From contig NZ_JAMFMA010000002.1 of the NCBI RefSeq assembly GCF_023502425.1, forward strand, positions 310,001-374,000: a stretch of 64,000 nt of DNA. The letters are read 5' to 3'. Within the stretch, counting starts at the first letter, position 1. Every line of letters begins with the position of its first letter. A program made the translations under genes and the position numbers. The notes beneath the pieces were generated by a model. The model searched no databases. It saw only the letters and a program-made list of their open reading frames with translations, and was not told where the DNA came from. Source of the stretch: Flagellimonas spongiicola. Lineage in GTDB: Bacteria > Bacteroidota > Bacteroidia > Flavobacteriales > Flavobacteriaceae. Below, in pieces: positions 8,598-17,052 of this stretch.

Positions 8598-9564
8598 AGT
8601 TGGAATTATAGGAGGTTCGGGATATACTGGCGGAGAACTTATTCGTCTTTTGCTAAACCATCCGAAAACCGAAATTGATTTTGTTTTCAGCACCACTCGC
8701 GCAGGAAAAGCTGTAACCGCTGCGCATGCCGATTTATTAGGCCAGACAGACCTATTGTTCACAGGCACTGTGAATCCGGATGTGGATGCTGTTTTTCTTT
8801 GTCTGGGACATGGGAATTCAACAAAATTCTTAGAGGAACATTCATTTTCAGAACAGACCAAAATTATAGACCTAAGTAATGATTTCCGTTTACAAAATGA
8901 TGCTGAATGGAACAATCTAAAATTTGTTTATGGTCTTCCAGAACTCAACCGTTCCAAAATCATAGAGGCAACAGCAATTGCAAATCCAGGTTGTTTTGCA
9001 ACTGCAATCCAATTGGCTTTGCTTCCATTGTCTAAAAATGGTTTCCTTGAAAATGATGTGCATATTAATGCGGTAACAGGGAGTACTGGTGCGGGTGTAG
9101 GTCTTTCCGCCACCTCTCACTTCAGCTGGAGAAATAACAATGTGTCTTGGTACAAGCCCTTTACCCATCAACATTTGGGGGAGATTGGTGAAAGTCTTGC
9201 TTCTTATGGCAACGTAATAGGAAAGCTACATTTTCTTCCCAACAGGGGAAACTTCACAAGAGGAATATTGGCAACTGCCTATACCAATTTTGATGGAACA
9301 CTCGAAGAAGCACAGGAACTATTTAAAGACTACTATACCGACGCTGCTTTCACTCACGTTTCGGATGAACCCCTACATCTAAAACAGGTAGTTAATACCA
9401 ACCAATGTCACATCCATTTACATAAACATGAAGAACTGTTATTGGTCACTTCGGCAATTGACAATTTATTGAAGGGTGCCTCAGGCCAGGCCGTACAAAA
9501 TTTAAATCTAATGTTCAATCTAAAGGAACAAACGGGATTACAACTTAAAGCAGGGGTATTTTAA
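8590..9564 (+). CDS. argC: N-acetyl/succinyl-gamma-glutamyl-phosphate reductase
   Basis: 324 residues. The NAD(P)-binding start is KVGIIGGSGYTGGELIRLL. The catalytic cysteine lies in ANPGCFATA, and GSTGAGVGLS and a conserved THQHLGEI histidine segment follow. The enzyme reduces the acylglutamyl phosphate made by ArgB to the semialdehyde. In this operon the acyl group may be succinyl rather than acetyl, given the transcarbamylase type. The start overlaps argG by 8 bases, and proC follows after 10 bases. Confidence 0.95.
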   Translation: MIKVGIIGGSGYTGGELIRLLLNHPKTEIDFVFSTTRAGKAVTAAHADLLGQTDLLFTGTVNPDVDAVFLCLGHGNSTKFLEEHSFSEQTKIIDLSNDFRLQNDAEWNNLKFVYGLPELNRSKIIEATAIANPGCFATAIQLALLPLSKNGFLENDVHINAVTGSTGAGVGLSATSHFSWRNNNVSWYKPFTHQHLGEIGESLASYGNVIGKLHFLPNRGNFTRGILATAYTNFDGTLEEAQELFKDYYTDAAFTHVSDEPLHLKQVVNTNQCHIHLHKHEELLLVTSAIDNLLKGASGQAVQNLNLMFNLKEQTGLQLKAGVF

Positions 9565-9574
9565 AAAGAACGAT

Positions 9575-10369
9575 ATGAAAATAGCAATCATAGGAGCAGG
9601 AAATTTGGGGTTGTCCATTGCCAAAGGAGTTTTACACAGCAATGGGGCCACCACCATGTACCTCACCAAAAGAAACACTAGCGCCATCAAAGCTTTTGAA
9701 AAATATGGCAACGTGGTCGTTACATCAGACAATCAAGAAGCTGTAAAACAATCCGATATCTTGATTTTTGCCGTGCAGCCCGGACATTTCTCAAAAATCC
9801 TAAATGAGGTTAAGGGCATATTGACCGAGAATCATGTATTGATAAGTACTATTACCGGGTTCAGTATTTCCAAAATGGAGGAAATTGTTGGTTCAGACAA
9901 ATACGTAATACGAAGCATGCCTAATACGGCTATTTCCGTTGGGAATTCCATGACCTGTATTTGTAGCAACGAACTAGGTAAAAAGCGAATAGATCTCGCC
10001 AAGGCTATTTTTAATCGAATGGGGCATACCTTGGAAATCCCAGAAGAACAAATGCAAGCTGCCACGGTAATTTGTGCAAGTGGTATTGCTTTTTGGATGC
10101 GATTGATTCGAGCAACCACGCAAGGTGCGATCCAACTGGGATTTGATGCCAAAGAAGCACAAGAGTTGGCCATGCACACCTGTAATGGTGCAGCCAGTCT
10201 TCTAATAGATTCCGGGAGTCATCCCGAAGAGGAAATAGATCGGGTAACAACACCCAAAGGATGCACCATTGAAGGACTTAACGAAATGGAACATCAAGGT
10301 TTAAGCTCTTCCTTGATTCGAGGGATAGTAACGAGTTTCGAAAAAATCAATGAAATAAAAAAGGGTTAA
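9575..10369 (+). CDS. proC: Pyrroline-5-carboxylate reductase
   Basis: 264 residues, the usual length. The Rossmann start is KIAIIGAGNLGLSIAKGV, with the family segments FAVQPG, RSMPNTA and a C-terminal TTPKGCTIEGLNEMEHQG close to the signature TxPGGTTxxG. It reduces pyrroline-5-carboxylate to proline with NAD(P)H, the final proline step. Its position between argC and argD ties proline and arginine formation together, since glutamate semialdehyde and ornithine metabolism meet at P5C. The usual TPGG is TPKG here, a small deviation of unknown effect. Confidence 0.93.
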   Translation: MKIAIIGAGNLGLSIAKGVLHSNGATTMYLTKRNTSAIKAFEKYGNVVVTSDNQEAVKQSDILIFAVQPGHFSKILNEVKGILTENHVLISTITGFSISKMEEIVGSDKYVIRSMPNTAISVGNSMTCICSNELGKKRIDLAKAIFNRMGHTLEIPEEQMQAATVICASGIAFWMRLIRATTQGAIQLGFDAKEAQELAMHTCNGAASLLIDSGSHPEEEIDRVTTPKGCTIEGLNEMEHQGLSSSLIRGIVTSFEKINEIKKG

Positions 10370-10387
10370 TCCCAAACATTAATTCTC

Positions 10388-11515
10388 ATGAAATTATTTG
10401 ATGTATACCCTCTTTATGATGTTACACCGGTAGCTGCACAAGGGATAGAAGTCACAGACGACAACGGACAAAAATACCTTGATTTTTACGGAGGACATGC
10501 CGTAATCTCCATAGGTCATACACATCCTCACTATGTATCTAGCCTTAAGGAACAATTGGATAAAATAGGTTTCTACAGTAATTCCATCCAAAATCCGTTG
10601 CAGCGCAAAATGGCAAACAAGCTCGGTGAACTTTCCGGATGTAACGATTATAGTCTTTTCTTGTGCAATTCTGGGGCAGAAGCTAATGAAAATGCACTCA
10701 AAATGGCTTCTTTCCATACGGGTAAATCCAAAGTAATTGCCTTCAAAAATGGATTTCACGGCCGAACTTCCGCAGCGGTGGCGGCAACAGATAATCCTAG
10801 TATAAATGCACCTTTAAACCAACAACAGGAAGTTAGCTTTGTAGCGCTTAACGATTTTGAAGCGTTCCAGAACACCATTGAAGGTGATTCCTTTTGTGCG
10901 GTAATTTTAGAGCCGATACAAGGTGTCGGTGGATTGGATGAACCCACAACAGAGTTCTTTCAATTTGTAGCTGAAAAATGTAAGGAACACCAAGTTGTCC
11001 TCATTGCAGATGAAGTTCAAAGTGGTTTTGGACGAAGCGGTAAATTTTTCGCTTATCAACATCACAATATACAGCCGGATATCATCACGATTGCCAAAGG
11101 TATGGGCAATGGGTTTCCAGTTGGTGGTGTTCTTATCCATGATTCCTTCAAAGCAAGTTATGGCCTTTTAGGAACCACTTTTGGTGGCAATCACCTAGCT
11201 TGTGCTGCTGTCTTGGCTGTCCTGGATGTCATGGAGCAAGAAGCGTTGGTTCAAAATGCCGATGCACTTGGACATTATGTCAAAAGTAAAACAAGCGAAC
11301 TACCAGAAATCAAAAACGTAAAAGGAAGAGGGCTAATGATCGGGCTGGAATTTGATTTTGAAGTAGCAGCACTTCGAAAAGCACTGATCCATAATCAGCA
11401 TATGTTTACCGGTGGGGCCAAAAATAAGAACCTACTGCGCATATTGCCAGCCTTGAACATCACTAAAGACCATATTGACCTACTGTTTGAAGGTCTTAAA
11501 AAAGAACTATCATGA
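10388..11515 (+). CDS. argD: Acyl(acetyl/succinyl)ornithine aminotransferase
   Basis: 375-residue class III PLP-dependent aminotransferase. Visible motifs are YGGHAVISIGHTHP, NSGAEANENALKMA (PLP phosphate loop), FHGRTSAAVAATDNP, ILEPIQGVGG, IADEVQSGFGRSGK (the Asp that contacts the pyridine nitrogen) and TIAKGMGNGFPVGG with the Schiff-base lysine. It transfers an amino group from glutamate to the acylglutamate semialdehyde. It lies between proC and argF', overlapping the latter by 4 bases. The acyl-group preference is not readable from these motifs. Confidence 0.94.
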   Translation: MKLFDVYPLYDVTPVAAQGIEVTDDNGQKYLDFYGGHAVISIGHTHPHYVSSLKEQLDKIGFYSNSIQNPLQRKMANKLGELSGCNDYSLFLCNSGAEANENALKMASFHTGKSKVIAFKNGFHGRTSAAVAATDNPSINAPLNQQQEVSFVALNDFEAFQNTIEGDSFCAVILEPIQGVGGLDEPTTEFFQFVAEKCKEHQVVLIADEVQSGFGRSGKFFAYQHHNIQPDIITIAKGMGNGFPVGGVLIHDSFKASYGLLGTTFGGNHLACAAVLAVLDVMEQEALVQNADALGHYVKSKTSELPEIKNVKGRGLMIGLEFDFEVAALRKALIHNQHMFTGGAKNKNLLRILPALNITKDHIDLLFEGLKKELS

Positions 11516-12450
11516 AACACTATTTATCCGTAAATGATATTGATTCTCTTCCCATGTGGGTGAGCGAAGCAATAACCCTCAAACAAAACCCAACTGCATA
11601 TAAGGATTTGGGCGAGCAAAAAACCATCTGTTTGTTGTTTTTCAGTAACAGTTTACGCACACGTTTAAGTACACAAAAGGCAGCCATGAATTTGGGAATG
11701 GATGTAATGGTCATGAATTTTGGTAGCGAAGGCTGGCAATTGGAATTTGAAGATGGTGTAACCATGGACCAAGGAAAAGCGGAACATATAAAAGAAGCAG
11801 CGCAAGTAGTATCTCAATATTGTGATGTTGTCGCCATTAGAGCGTTTGCTGGTTTAAAAGACAAAGAAAAAGATGAGGCAGAAGTAGTATTAAATGGGTT
11901 TAAACAACATGCGAGTATCCCTGTGGTCAACATGGAAAGTTCTGTTGGACATCCTTTACAGGCTCTCGCAGACGCCATTACCGTAAAGGAAAACGCTATT
12001 ACAGCAAAACCCAAAATAGTACTGTCCTGGGCACCCCATCCTAGAGCACTGCCACATGCAGTACCGAACTCATTTATAGAAATGATGAAGTTACAAGATG
12101 CCGAATTTGTAATCACCCATCCTGAAGGCTACGAATTGAACCCTAAGATCACGGCGGGTTGTACCATCGAATACGATCAGGCCAAAGCCATGGAAAATGT
12201 AGATTTTGTTTATGCCAAAAATTGGAGTAGCTATTCAAATTATGGTGCAATTCTAGACACGGAAAATAACTGGATGATCACTCAAGAAAAATTAGGTAGT
12301 GCCAAGTTTATGCATTGTTTGCCAGTTCGAAGAAATGTTGTTGTGGAAGATGCGGTATTGGATGGCTCTCAATCCTTGGTTTTAGAACAAGCCAACAATC
12401 GAACTTTTGCTGCGCAAATCGTATTACAAAAAATCTTGGAAAGCCTCTAA
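11512..12450 (+). CDS. argF': N-succinylornithine carbamoyltransferase (SOTCase-type)
   Basis: 312 residues. The carbamoyl-phosphate loop is S-N-S-L-R-T-R (45-51), and HCLPVRRNV near the C-terminus replaces the HCLPA of ordinary ornithine carbamoyltransferase. From memory of the published structures, Xanthomonas acetylornithine transcarbamylase has Glu92 in an EEH context, and Bacteroides fragilis succinylornithine transcarbamylase has Pro90 there. The aligned position here is Ala90 (KAEH), a substitution reported to favour succinylornithine. The residue aligned with the carboxylated Lys302 of the acetylornithine enzyme is Val. Succinyl specificity is therefore likely, though unproven. Confidence 0.88.
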   Translation: MKHYLSVNDIDSLPMWVSEAITLKQNPTAYKDLGEQKTICLLFFSNSLRTRLSTQKAAMNLGMDVMVMNFGSEGWQLEFEDGVTMDQGKAEHIKEAAQVVSQYCDVVAIRAFAGLKDKEKDEAEVVLNGFKQHASIPVVNMESSVGHPLQALADAITVKENAITAKPKIVLSWAPHPRALPHAVPNSFIEMMKLQDAEFVITHPEGYELNPKITAGCTIEYDQAKAMENVDFVYAKNWSSYSNYGAILDTENNWMITQEKLGSAKFMHCLPVRRNVVVEDAVLDGSQSLVLEQANNRTFAAQIVLQKILESL

Positions 12451-12451
12451 T

Positions 12452-13201
12452 ATGGAACAAAAACTAAAAAATAAAGTATGTATCGTTACCGGAGCAACCA
12501 GTGGCATGGGTAAAGCAATTGCAACCCATTTTCATGATCATGGTGCAAAATTGATTTTATCCGGTCGTAATGAGGAACGTGGAAAGCAACTCGCCAAGCA
12601 ACTGACAAACAGCATTTTCATACCAGGAGACGTAAGTGATATCCACTACAACGAAAGCTTGGTGAAGTCCGCAATTGAAAATTTCGGCCAGTTGAACATT
12701 GTATCCTTAAATGCAGGTGTTTTAGGTTTAGGTAATGTTATCGATTTAACGAAAGAAGCATGGCATCAAACCTTGGACACTAATTTGAGTGCTATATTCT
12801 ACATGTCCAAATACGCCATACCCGAATTACAGAAAAATGGTGGCAACTTCCTTATCAATGCCTCAATTGCTGCGTATAAAAGTTTTCCAAATCACCCAGC
12901 TTACTGTGCTTCAAAAGCAGCTTCTCTGGGACTCATGAAACAATTGGCTGTGGAATACGCACCTAAAGTACGGGTTAATGCTATATGTCCTGGCCCTGTG
13001 GACACACCTTTGATATGGGATTCCGCAAAAGCCTTTGCTAATCCTGAAGCTGCTGTAGATAATGCAAAAAATGCTACTTTATTAAACCGACTAGGTACTC
13101 CAGAGGATATCGCCAAATTGGCGTTGTTCTTGGCTTCGGAAGATGCTTCGTGGATAACAGGTACTGCTATGACTATTGATGGCGGCATACTAAACGCATA
13201 A
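12452..13201 (+). CDS. SDR-family oxidoreductase inside the arginine operon
   Basis: 249 residues from the ATG at 12452, directly after the argF' stop; an upstream in-frame ATG lies deep inside argF' and is not credible. A classical short-chain dehydrogenase: VTGATSGMGKAIA (TGxxxGxG), LNAGVLG (NxG) and the active-site pattern S-x-Y-CASK-AA (YxxxK). LINASIAAYK carries the catalytic Ser region. ArgB starts 2 bases after its stop. No arginine-pathway step needs an SDR, so it may be a hitch-hiker or may act on a related aldehyde or keto compound. Substrate unknown. Confidence 0.88.
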   Translation: MEQKLKNKVCIVTGATSGMGKAIATHFHDHGAKLILSGRNEERGKQLAKQLTNSIFIPGDVSDIHYNESLVKSAIENFGQLNIVSLNAGVLGLGNVIDLTKEAWHQTLDTNLSAIFYMSKYAIPELQKNGGNFLINASIAAYKSFPNHPAYCASKAASLGLMKQLAVEYAPKVRVNAICPGPVDTPLIWDSAKAFANPEAAVDNAKNATLLNRLGTPEDIAKLALFLASEDASWITGTAMTIDGGILNA

Positions 13202-13203
13202 AC

Positions 13204-13983
13204 ATGAAAGAGAAATTATCCATAGTAAAAATTGGAGGAAATGTGATTGGCGACCCAACACAACTTACGGACCTTCTGCAATTATTTTCCCAAATCCAAG
13301 GGCACAAGATTTTAGTTCATGGTGGAGGTAAAAAAGCTACGGAACTGAATAAAAAACTGGGAATAGAAACCAAAATGACCAACGGCCGTCGTATCACGGA
13401 TTCTGATAGTTTGGATGTTGCGATCATGGTATATGGAGGTTTGGTGAATAAAAAAATGGTAGCACAGCTACAAGGGTTTGGGGTTAATGCTATTGGAATG
13501 AGCGGTGCCGACGGAGATGCCATAAAGGCACATAAGAGACCGGTTAAAGAGGTAGATTTTGGTTGGGTAGGTGATGTTGAAGGCGTCAATTCTGAGAATG
13601 TGCTCAAACTATTGAAATCTGGTTTTACGCCCATATTTTGTGCTTTGACCCACGATGGAAAAGGCCAGTTGTTTAACACCAATGCCGATACCATTGCAGC
13701 TGAAATCGCCATAGGTATGTCCGATGATTTTGATACTACCCTATTCTACTGCTTTGAAAAGAAAGGTGTGCTTCAAGATATTACCAATGCGGATTCTGTT
13801 ATCCAACATATTGATTCAAAAAATTACCAAACACTCTTAAATGAAGGCATAATTGCAGATGGTATGCTCCCAAAAATGCATAATTGCTTTCATGCGCTTC
13901 AAAATCATGTCAAACAGGTCTGTATTGGGGATCAAACGATGCTCCAAGAAGGAAGTACAAACTTCACCACACTAACGCTATGA
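13204..13983 (+). CDS. argB: N-acetyl(succinyl)glutamate kinase
   Basis: 259 residues, amino-acid kinase fold. The start is KLSIVKIGGNVIGDP (KxGG phosphate-binding Lys), then ILVHGGGKKATEL (the HGGG loop), TNGRRITD and a C-terminal segment IIADGMLPKM (the GGM/DGM-type motif that holds the catalytic Lys). It phosphorylates acylglutamate using ATP. The stop overlaps argE by 4 bases. In linear pathways such as this, with ArgE instead of ArgJ, ArgB is often the arginine-sensitive step, but feedback cannot be judged from the sequence alone. Confidence 0.95.
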   Translation: MKEKLSIVKIGGNVIGDPTQLTDLLQLFSQIQGHKILVHGGGKKATELNKKLGIETKMTNGRRITDSDSLDVAIMVYGGLVNKKMVAQLQGFGVNAIGMSGADGDAIKAHKRPVKEVDFGWVGDVEGVNSENVLKLLKSGFTPIFCALTHDGKGQLFNTNADTIAAEIAIGMSDDFDTTLFYCFEKKGVLQDITNADSVIQHIDSKNYQTLLNEGIIADGMLPKMHNCFHALQNHVKQVCIGDQTMLQEGSTNFTTLTL

Positions 13984-15050
13984 AAGTAGATCAAGAAAAA
14001 ATAACCCAAAGTGCAATAGAACTGTTACAGCAGTTAATTGCAATTCCTTCGTTTTCAAGTGAGGAGGATAAAACTGCAGATGCCATTGCGGAATGGTTAC
14101 ACACCTATGGAGTGAAAACGAAGCGACAATTCAACAATATTTATGCCTTCAACCAACATTTTGATGAACGCAAGCCTACGTTACTACTGAATTCGCATCA
14201 TGATACCGTAAAACCCAACGCTGCTTACACCAAGGATCCATTTCATCCTCATATTGAAAATGGTAAACTGTTTGGGCTTGGAAGCAATGATGCCGGTGGT
14301 TGCTTGGTTTCTTTGTTGGCCACATTTGTTCATTTTTATACGTTGGAAAATCTATCCCATAATATCATAATAGCGGCAACTGCAGAAGAAGAGAGCGCCG
14401 GGGATAAAAGTCTCAGAGGGCTGTTGCCCATCCTCCCAAATATCGATGTGGCAATCGTAGGGGAACCCACCTTGTTAGATTTGGCCATTGCAGAGAAAGG
14501 ACTGATTGTTTTTGACGCAGTGGTTTCAGGTACACCATCGCACGCCGCCCATCCAAATAAGGACAATTCCATTTACAATACCATTGAAGTGTTGAATTGG
14601 TTCAAAGACTGTTCCTTCGATATGGTTTCTGAGGTATTGGGTGAGGTAAAACTAACAGTAACACAAATCAATGCCGGAAAGCAACACAATGTTGTGCCTG
14701 CACAAGTGGAGATGGTTGTGGATGTACGCGTGAACGATTGTTACACCAACCAAGAGATTGCAACGCTTTTAGAGCAACAAGCACCCTGTAAAATGACACC
14801 AAGATCATTGCGATTGAATTCATCTGCGATTGACGCGAATCATAAGCTGGTTCAAAGCGGTCTAGCATTGGGGCGCAGCACTTATGGTTCACCCACACTG
14901 TCAGATCAAGCTGCATTAACCTGTCAATCGGTTAAATTGGGTCCTGGAGACAGTACGAGGTCCCATTCCGCAGATGAATTTATTTATGTCCATGAGATTA
15001 AGGATGGAATCGACTTATACATTAAACTTCTAACAGGTTTTTTACAATAA
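13980..15050 (+). CDS. argE: Acylornithine/acylcitrulline deacylase, M20 family
   Basis: 356 residues from the ATG at 13980, whose ATGA overlaps the argB stop; a longer in-frame version starting inside argB is rejected. M20 metallopeptidase motifs are visible: LLNSHHDTVKPN (metal-binding His and Asp), LGSNDAGGC (bridging Asp), TAEEESAGDKS (catalytic Glu and metal Glu) and SDQAALTC. When carbamoylation precedes deacylation, as with SOTCase, the true substrate would be succinylcitrulline rather than acetylornithine. This is inferred from the neighbouring argF'. Confidence 0.92.
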   Translation: MKVDQEKITQSAIELLQQLIAIPSFSSEEDKTADAIAEWLHTYGVKTKRQFNNIYAFNQHFDERKPTLLLNSHHDTVKPNAAYTKDPFHPHIENGKLFGLGSNDAGGCLVSLLATFVHFYTLENLSHNIIIAATAEEESAGDKSLRGLLPILPNIDVAIVGEPTLLDLAIAEKGLIVFDAVVSGTPSHAAHPNKDNSIYNTIEVLNWFKDCSFDMVSEVLGEVKLTVTQINAGKQHNVVPAQVEMVVDVRVNDCYTNQEIATLLEQQAPCKMTPRSLRLNSSAIDANHKLVQSGLALGRSTYGSPTLSDQAALTCQSVKLGPGDSTRSHSADEFIYVHEIKDGIDLYIKLLTGFLQ

Positions 15051-15080
15051 TCAAACCCAAACCATAAAAAAAGAATTCGT

Positions 15081-16367
15081 ATGAAACTATGGGACAAAGG
15101 CTTTAGTACAGACAAAAAAATAGACCGTTTCACAGTTGGAAATGACAGGGAATTGGATCTTTTGTTGGCCAAATATGATGTAATTGCGTCATCCGCACAC
15201 GCAAAGATGCTAGGGAAGGTAGGTTTGATCTCTGAGGAGGAGGTAAAAGTCCTGGTCAAAGAATTGAAACGTATTTCCAAGGACATTGAGAAAGGAAATT
15301 TCACCATAGAAGAATCATTTGAAGACATGCATTCTAAAATCGAATTCATGCTTACGGAGAAACTAGGGGATACAGGTAAAAAAATCCATACCGCGAGATC
15401 TAGAAACGACCAGGTTTTGGTGGCCATGCAATTGTATCTAAAAAATGAATTAACTGAAATCCAATCTGGGGTAAAGGAACTTTTTGATTTACTTGTCAAT
15501 CTTGCAGCGCAACATAAATCGGTCTTATTACCAGGTTATACCCATTTGCAGATTGCTATGCCTTCTTCTTTTGGACTTTGGTTTTCGGCCTACGCAGAAA
15601 GTTTGATAGACGACTTGCAATTTATACAAGCTGCCTTTAAAATTGCCGATCAAAACCCATTAGGCAGTGCTGCAGGATATGGAAGTTCTTTCCAAATAGA
15701 TCGCTCCTTTACGACAACGGAAATGGGATTTGAAACACTAAAATACAATGTGGTCGCTGCTCAAATGGGCAGGGGTAAAGTGGAAAAAGCGACCGCATTC
15801 GGAATTTCCAGTGTCGCAGCTACCCTTTCTAAATTGGCAATGGACATCTGCCTGTACATGAGTCAAAATTTTGATTTTATCACCTTCCCAAATGAGTTGA
15901 CCACAGGTAGTAGCATCATGCCACATAAAAAAAACCCAGATGTGTTCGAATTGATTCGGGCTAAGTGCAATAAAATCCAGGCTGTTCCTAACCAATTGAC
16001 GTTGATCACAAATAATTTACCTAGTGGGTACCACAGAGATCTGCAATTGGTCAAAGAGGTGATAGTGCCTGCAATACAAGAAATTAAAGCGTGTCTGGAA
16101 ATGATGACGTTCAGTCTCAAGGAAATTGAAATCAATCAGGCCATTTTAGAGGACCCAAAGTACGACTATCTTTTTAGTGTGGATACACTTAACGAACTGG
16201 TTAAAAGTGGTATGCCATTTAGGGATGCTTATAAAAGTATGGGTAAAGCCATTGAGAATGGAACTTTTAAACCTAAACGAAACATTGTCCATACCCATGA
16301 AGGCAGTTTAGGAAATTTATGTTTGGATGGAATTCGAGAAAAGATGGAAAATGTTATTTCAAAATAG
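15081..16367 (+). CDS. argH: Argininosuccinate lyase
   Basis: 428 residues, somewhat shorter than the roughly 460 of E. coli ArgH. The superfamily signature is GSSIMPHKKNPDVFEL. HTARSRNDQVLVAM and GYTHLQIAMP are the other two conserved regions with catalytic residues. It cleaves argininosuccinate to arginine and fumarate and closes the pathway. It lies 30 bases after argE and is the last gene of the operon; no clear terminator was recognised in the 114 bases that follow. Confidence 0.96.
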   Translation: MKLWDKGFSTDKKIDRFTVGNDRELDLLLAKYDVIASSAHAKMLGKVGLISEEEVKVLVKELKRISKDIEKGNFTIEESFEDMHSKIEFMLTEKLGDTGKKIHTARSRNDQVLVAMQLYLKNELTEIQSGVKELFDLLVNLAAQHKSVLLPGYTHLQIAMPSSFGLWFSAYAESLIDDLQFIQAAFKIADQNPLGSAAGYGSSFQIDRSFTTTEMGFETLKYNVVAAQMGRGKVEKATAFGISSVAATLSKLAMDICLYMSQNFDFITFPNELTTGSSIMPHKKNPDVFELIRAKCNKIQAVPNQLTLITNNLPSGYHRDLQLVKEVIVPAIQEIKACLEMMTFSLKEIEINQAILEDPKYDYLFSVDTLNELVKSGMPFRDAYKSMGKAIENGTFKPKRNIVHTHEGSLGNLCLDGIREKMENVISK

Positions 16368-16446
16368 AATCTGATTTCCAAAAAAGCGACTATCCGTCAA
16401 CTCAAATCTGACATACATCAATTCGTTTCTTAAAAAACGAAAAGAA

Positions 16447-16481
16447 AGAAGGAATTTACAGCAATTCAAAAACTTCCTTCT
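16447..16481 (+). promoter_or_regulatory. Inverted repeat touching the start codon of the next gene
   Basis: AGAAGGAA (16447-16454) can pair with TTCCTTCT (16474-16481), an 8-base stem with a 19-base loop. The right arm ends immediately before the ATG at 16482, so a folded RNA would hold the start codon against a stem. Another short inverted repeat, TTCGTTT with AAACGAA, lies just upstream (16422-16441). Neither is followed by a T-run, so neither looks like an intrinsic terminator. Chance occurrence in AT-rich DNA is possible. Confidence 0.25.
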
Positions 16482-17042
16482 ATGGTCTTTAAATCATTTG
16501 TTAGTCTCTTAAGTTGTATGTTCTGTTTAAAGTATTTGACAGCTCAGCAAGAATTAAACTATTCCATAACAACAGTTGACGGTGTTCAACAATTTACCTC
16601 TGGAACAGTTACATCTATTGCCATTTCAAACAACTCTTGTGTTGAACAAATAGAAGGTCATGACATTACTGTTGGGGAAAGATTTGTTTTGGTCCAAATC
16701 TTTGATGAAATGGAAAACAATAGGGGTATGCTCATTTTTGACAAATCGGGAACTCAAATCAATTATGCTATGGTTCAAGAAGAGCGTAAAAAGTACTATC
16801 CTTTCTTCAATTGTTGCATAAATGTTGTTGAGTTAGCTAACAAACTCTATTTCTGGGATTGGGTTGAAAATGATAAAACAAAAACGCCTTACGATTGTTA
16901 CTACGATTCGCAATCAGAAACGTCAACTTTGGTAATTCCCCGTTACTACATCTTTGATTGTGACACCAATACAGTTGAAACTATTATCCTTGAAAAGCCG
17001 TGCGATGAACTGGTTCGAGACGGTAAATTACTGTGTCCTTAA
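16482..17042 (+). CDS. Exported hypothetical protein
   Basis: 186 residues with a probable signal peptide (SFVSLLSCMFCLKYLTAQQ, cleavage near residue 21). The mature part has six to eight cysteines (for example FNCCINVV, YDCYYD, FDCD and EKPCDEL), which would suit disulfides or metal in an exported protein. No family was recognised. It follows argH by 114 bases on the same strand and is not obviously part of the arginine operon. The next gene is convergent. Confidence 0.6.
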   Translation: MVFKSFVSLLSCMFCLKYLTAQQELNYSITTVDGVQQFTSGTVTSIAISNNSCVEQIEGHDITVGERFVLVQIFDEMENNRGMLIFDKSGTQINYAMVQEERKKYYPFFNCCINVVELANKLYFWDWVENDKTKTPYDCYYDSQSETSTLVIPRYYIFDCDTNTVETIILEKPCDELVRDGKLLCP

Positions 17043-17052
17043 ATTGATATGT

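Noticed and set aside
11512-12450. Ordinary ornithine carbamoyltransferase (argF)
   Set aside because: HCLPV with RRN following, and Ala90 in the KAEH segment, fit the acyl-ornithine transcarbamylase group and not the classical enzyme.
12407-12451. Upstream start for the SDR gene inside argF'
   Set aside because: The extra residues do not belong to the SDR fold; the ATG at 12452 gives the normal N-terminus.
13884-13979. Upstream start for argE inside argB
   Set aside because: The extension overlaps argB by about 100 bases; the ATGA overlap at 13980 gives the family's normal length.
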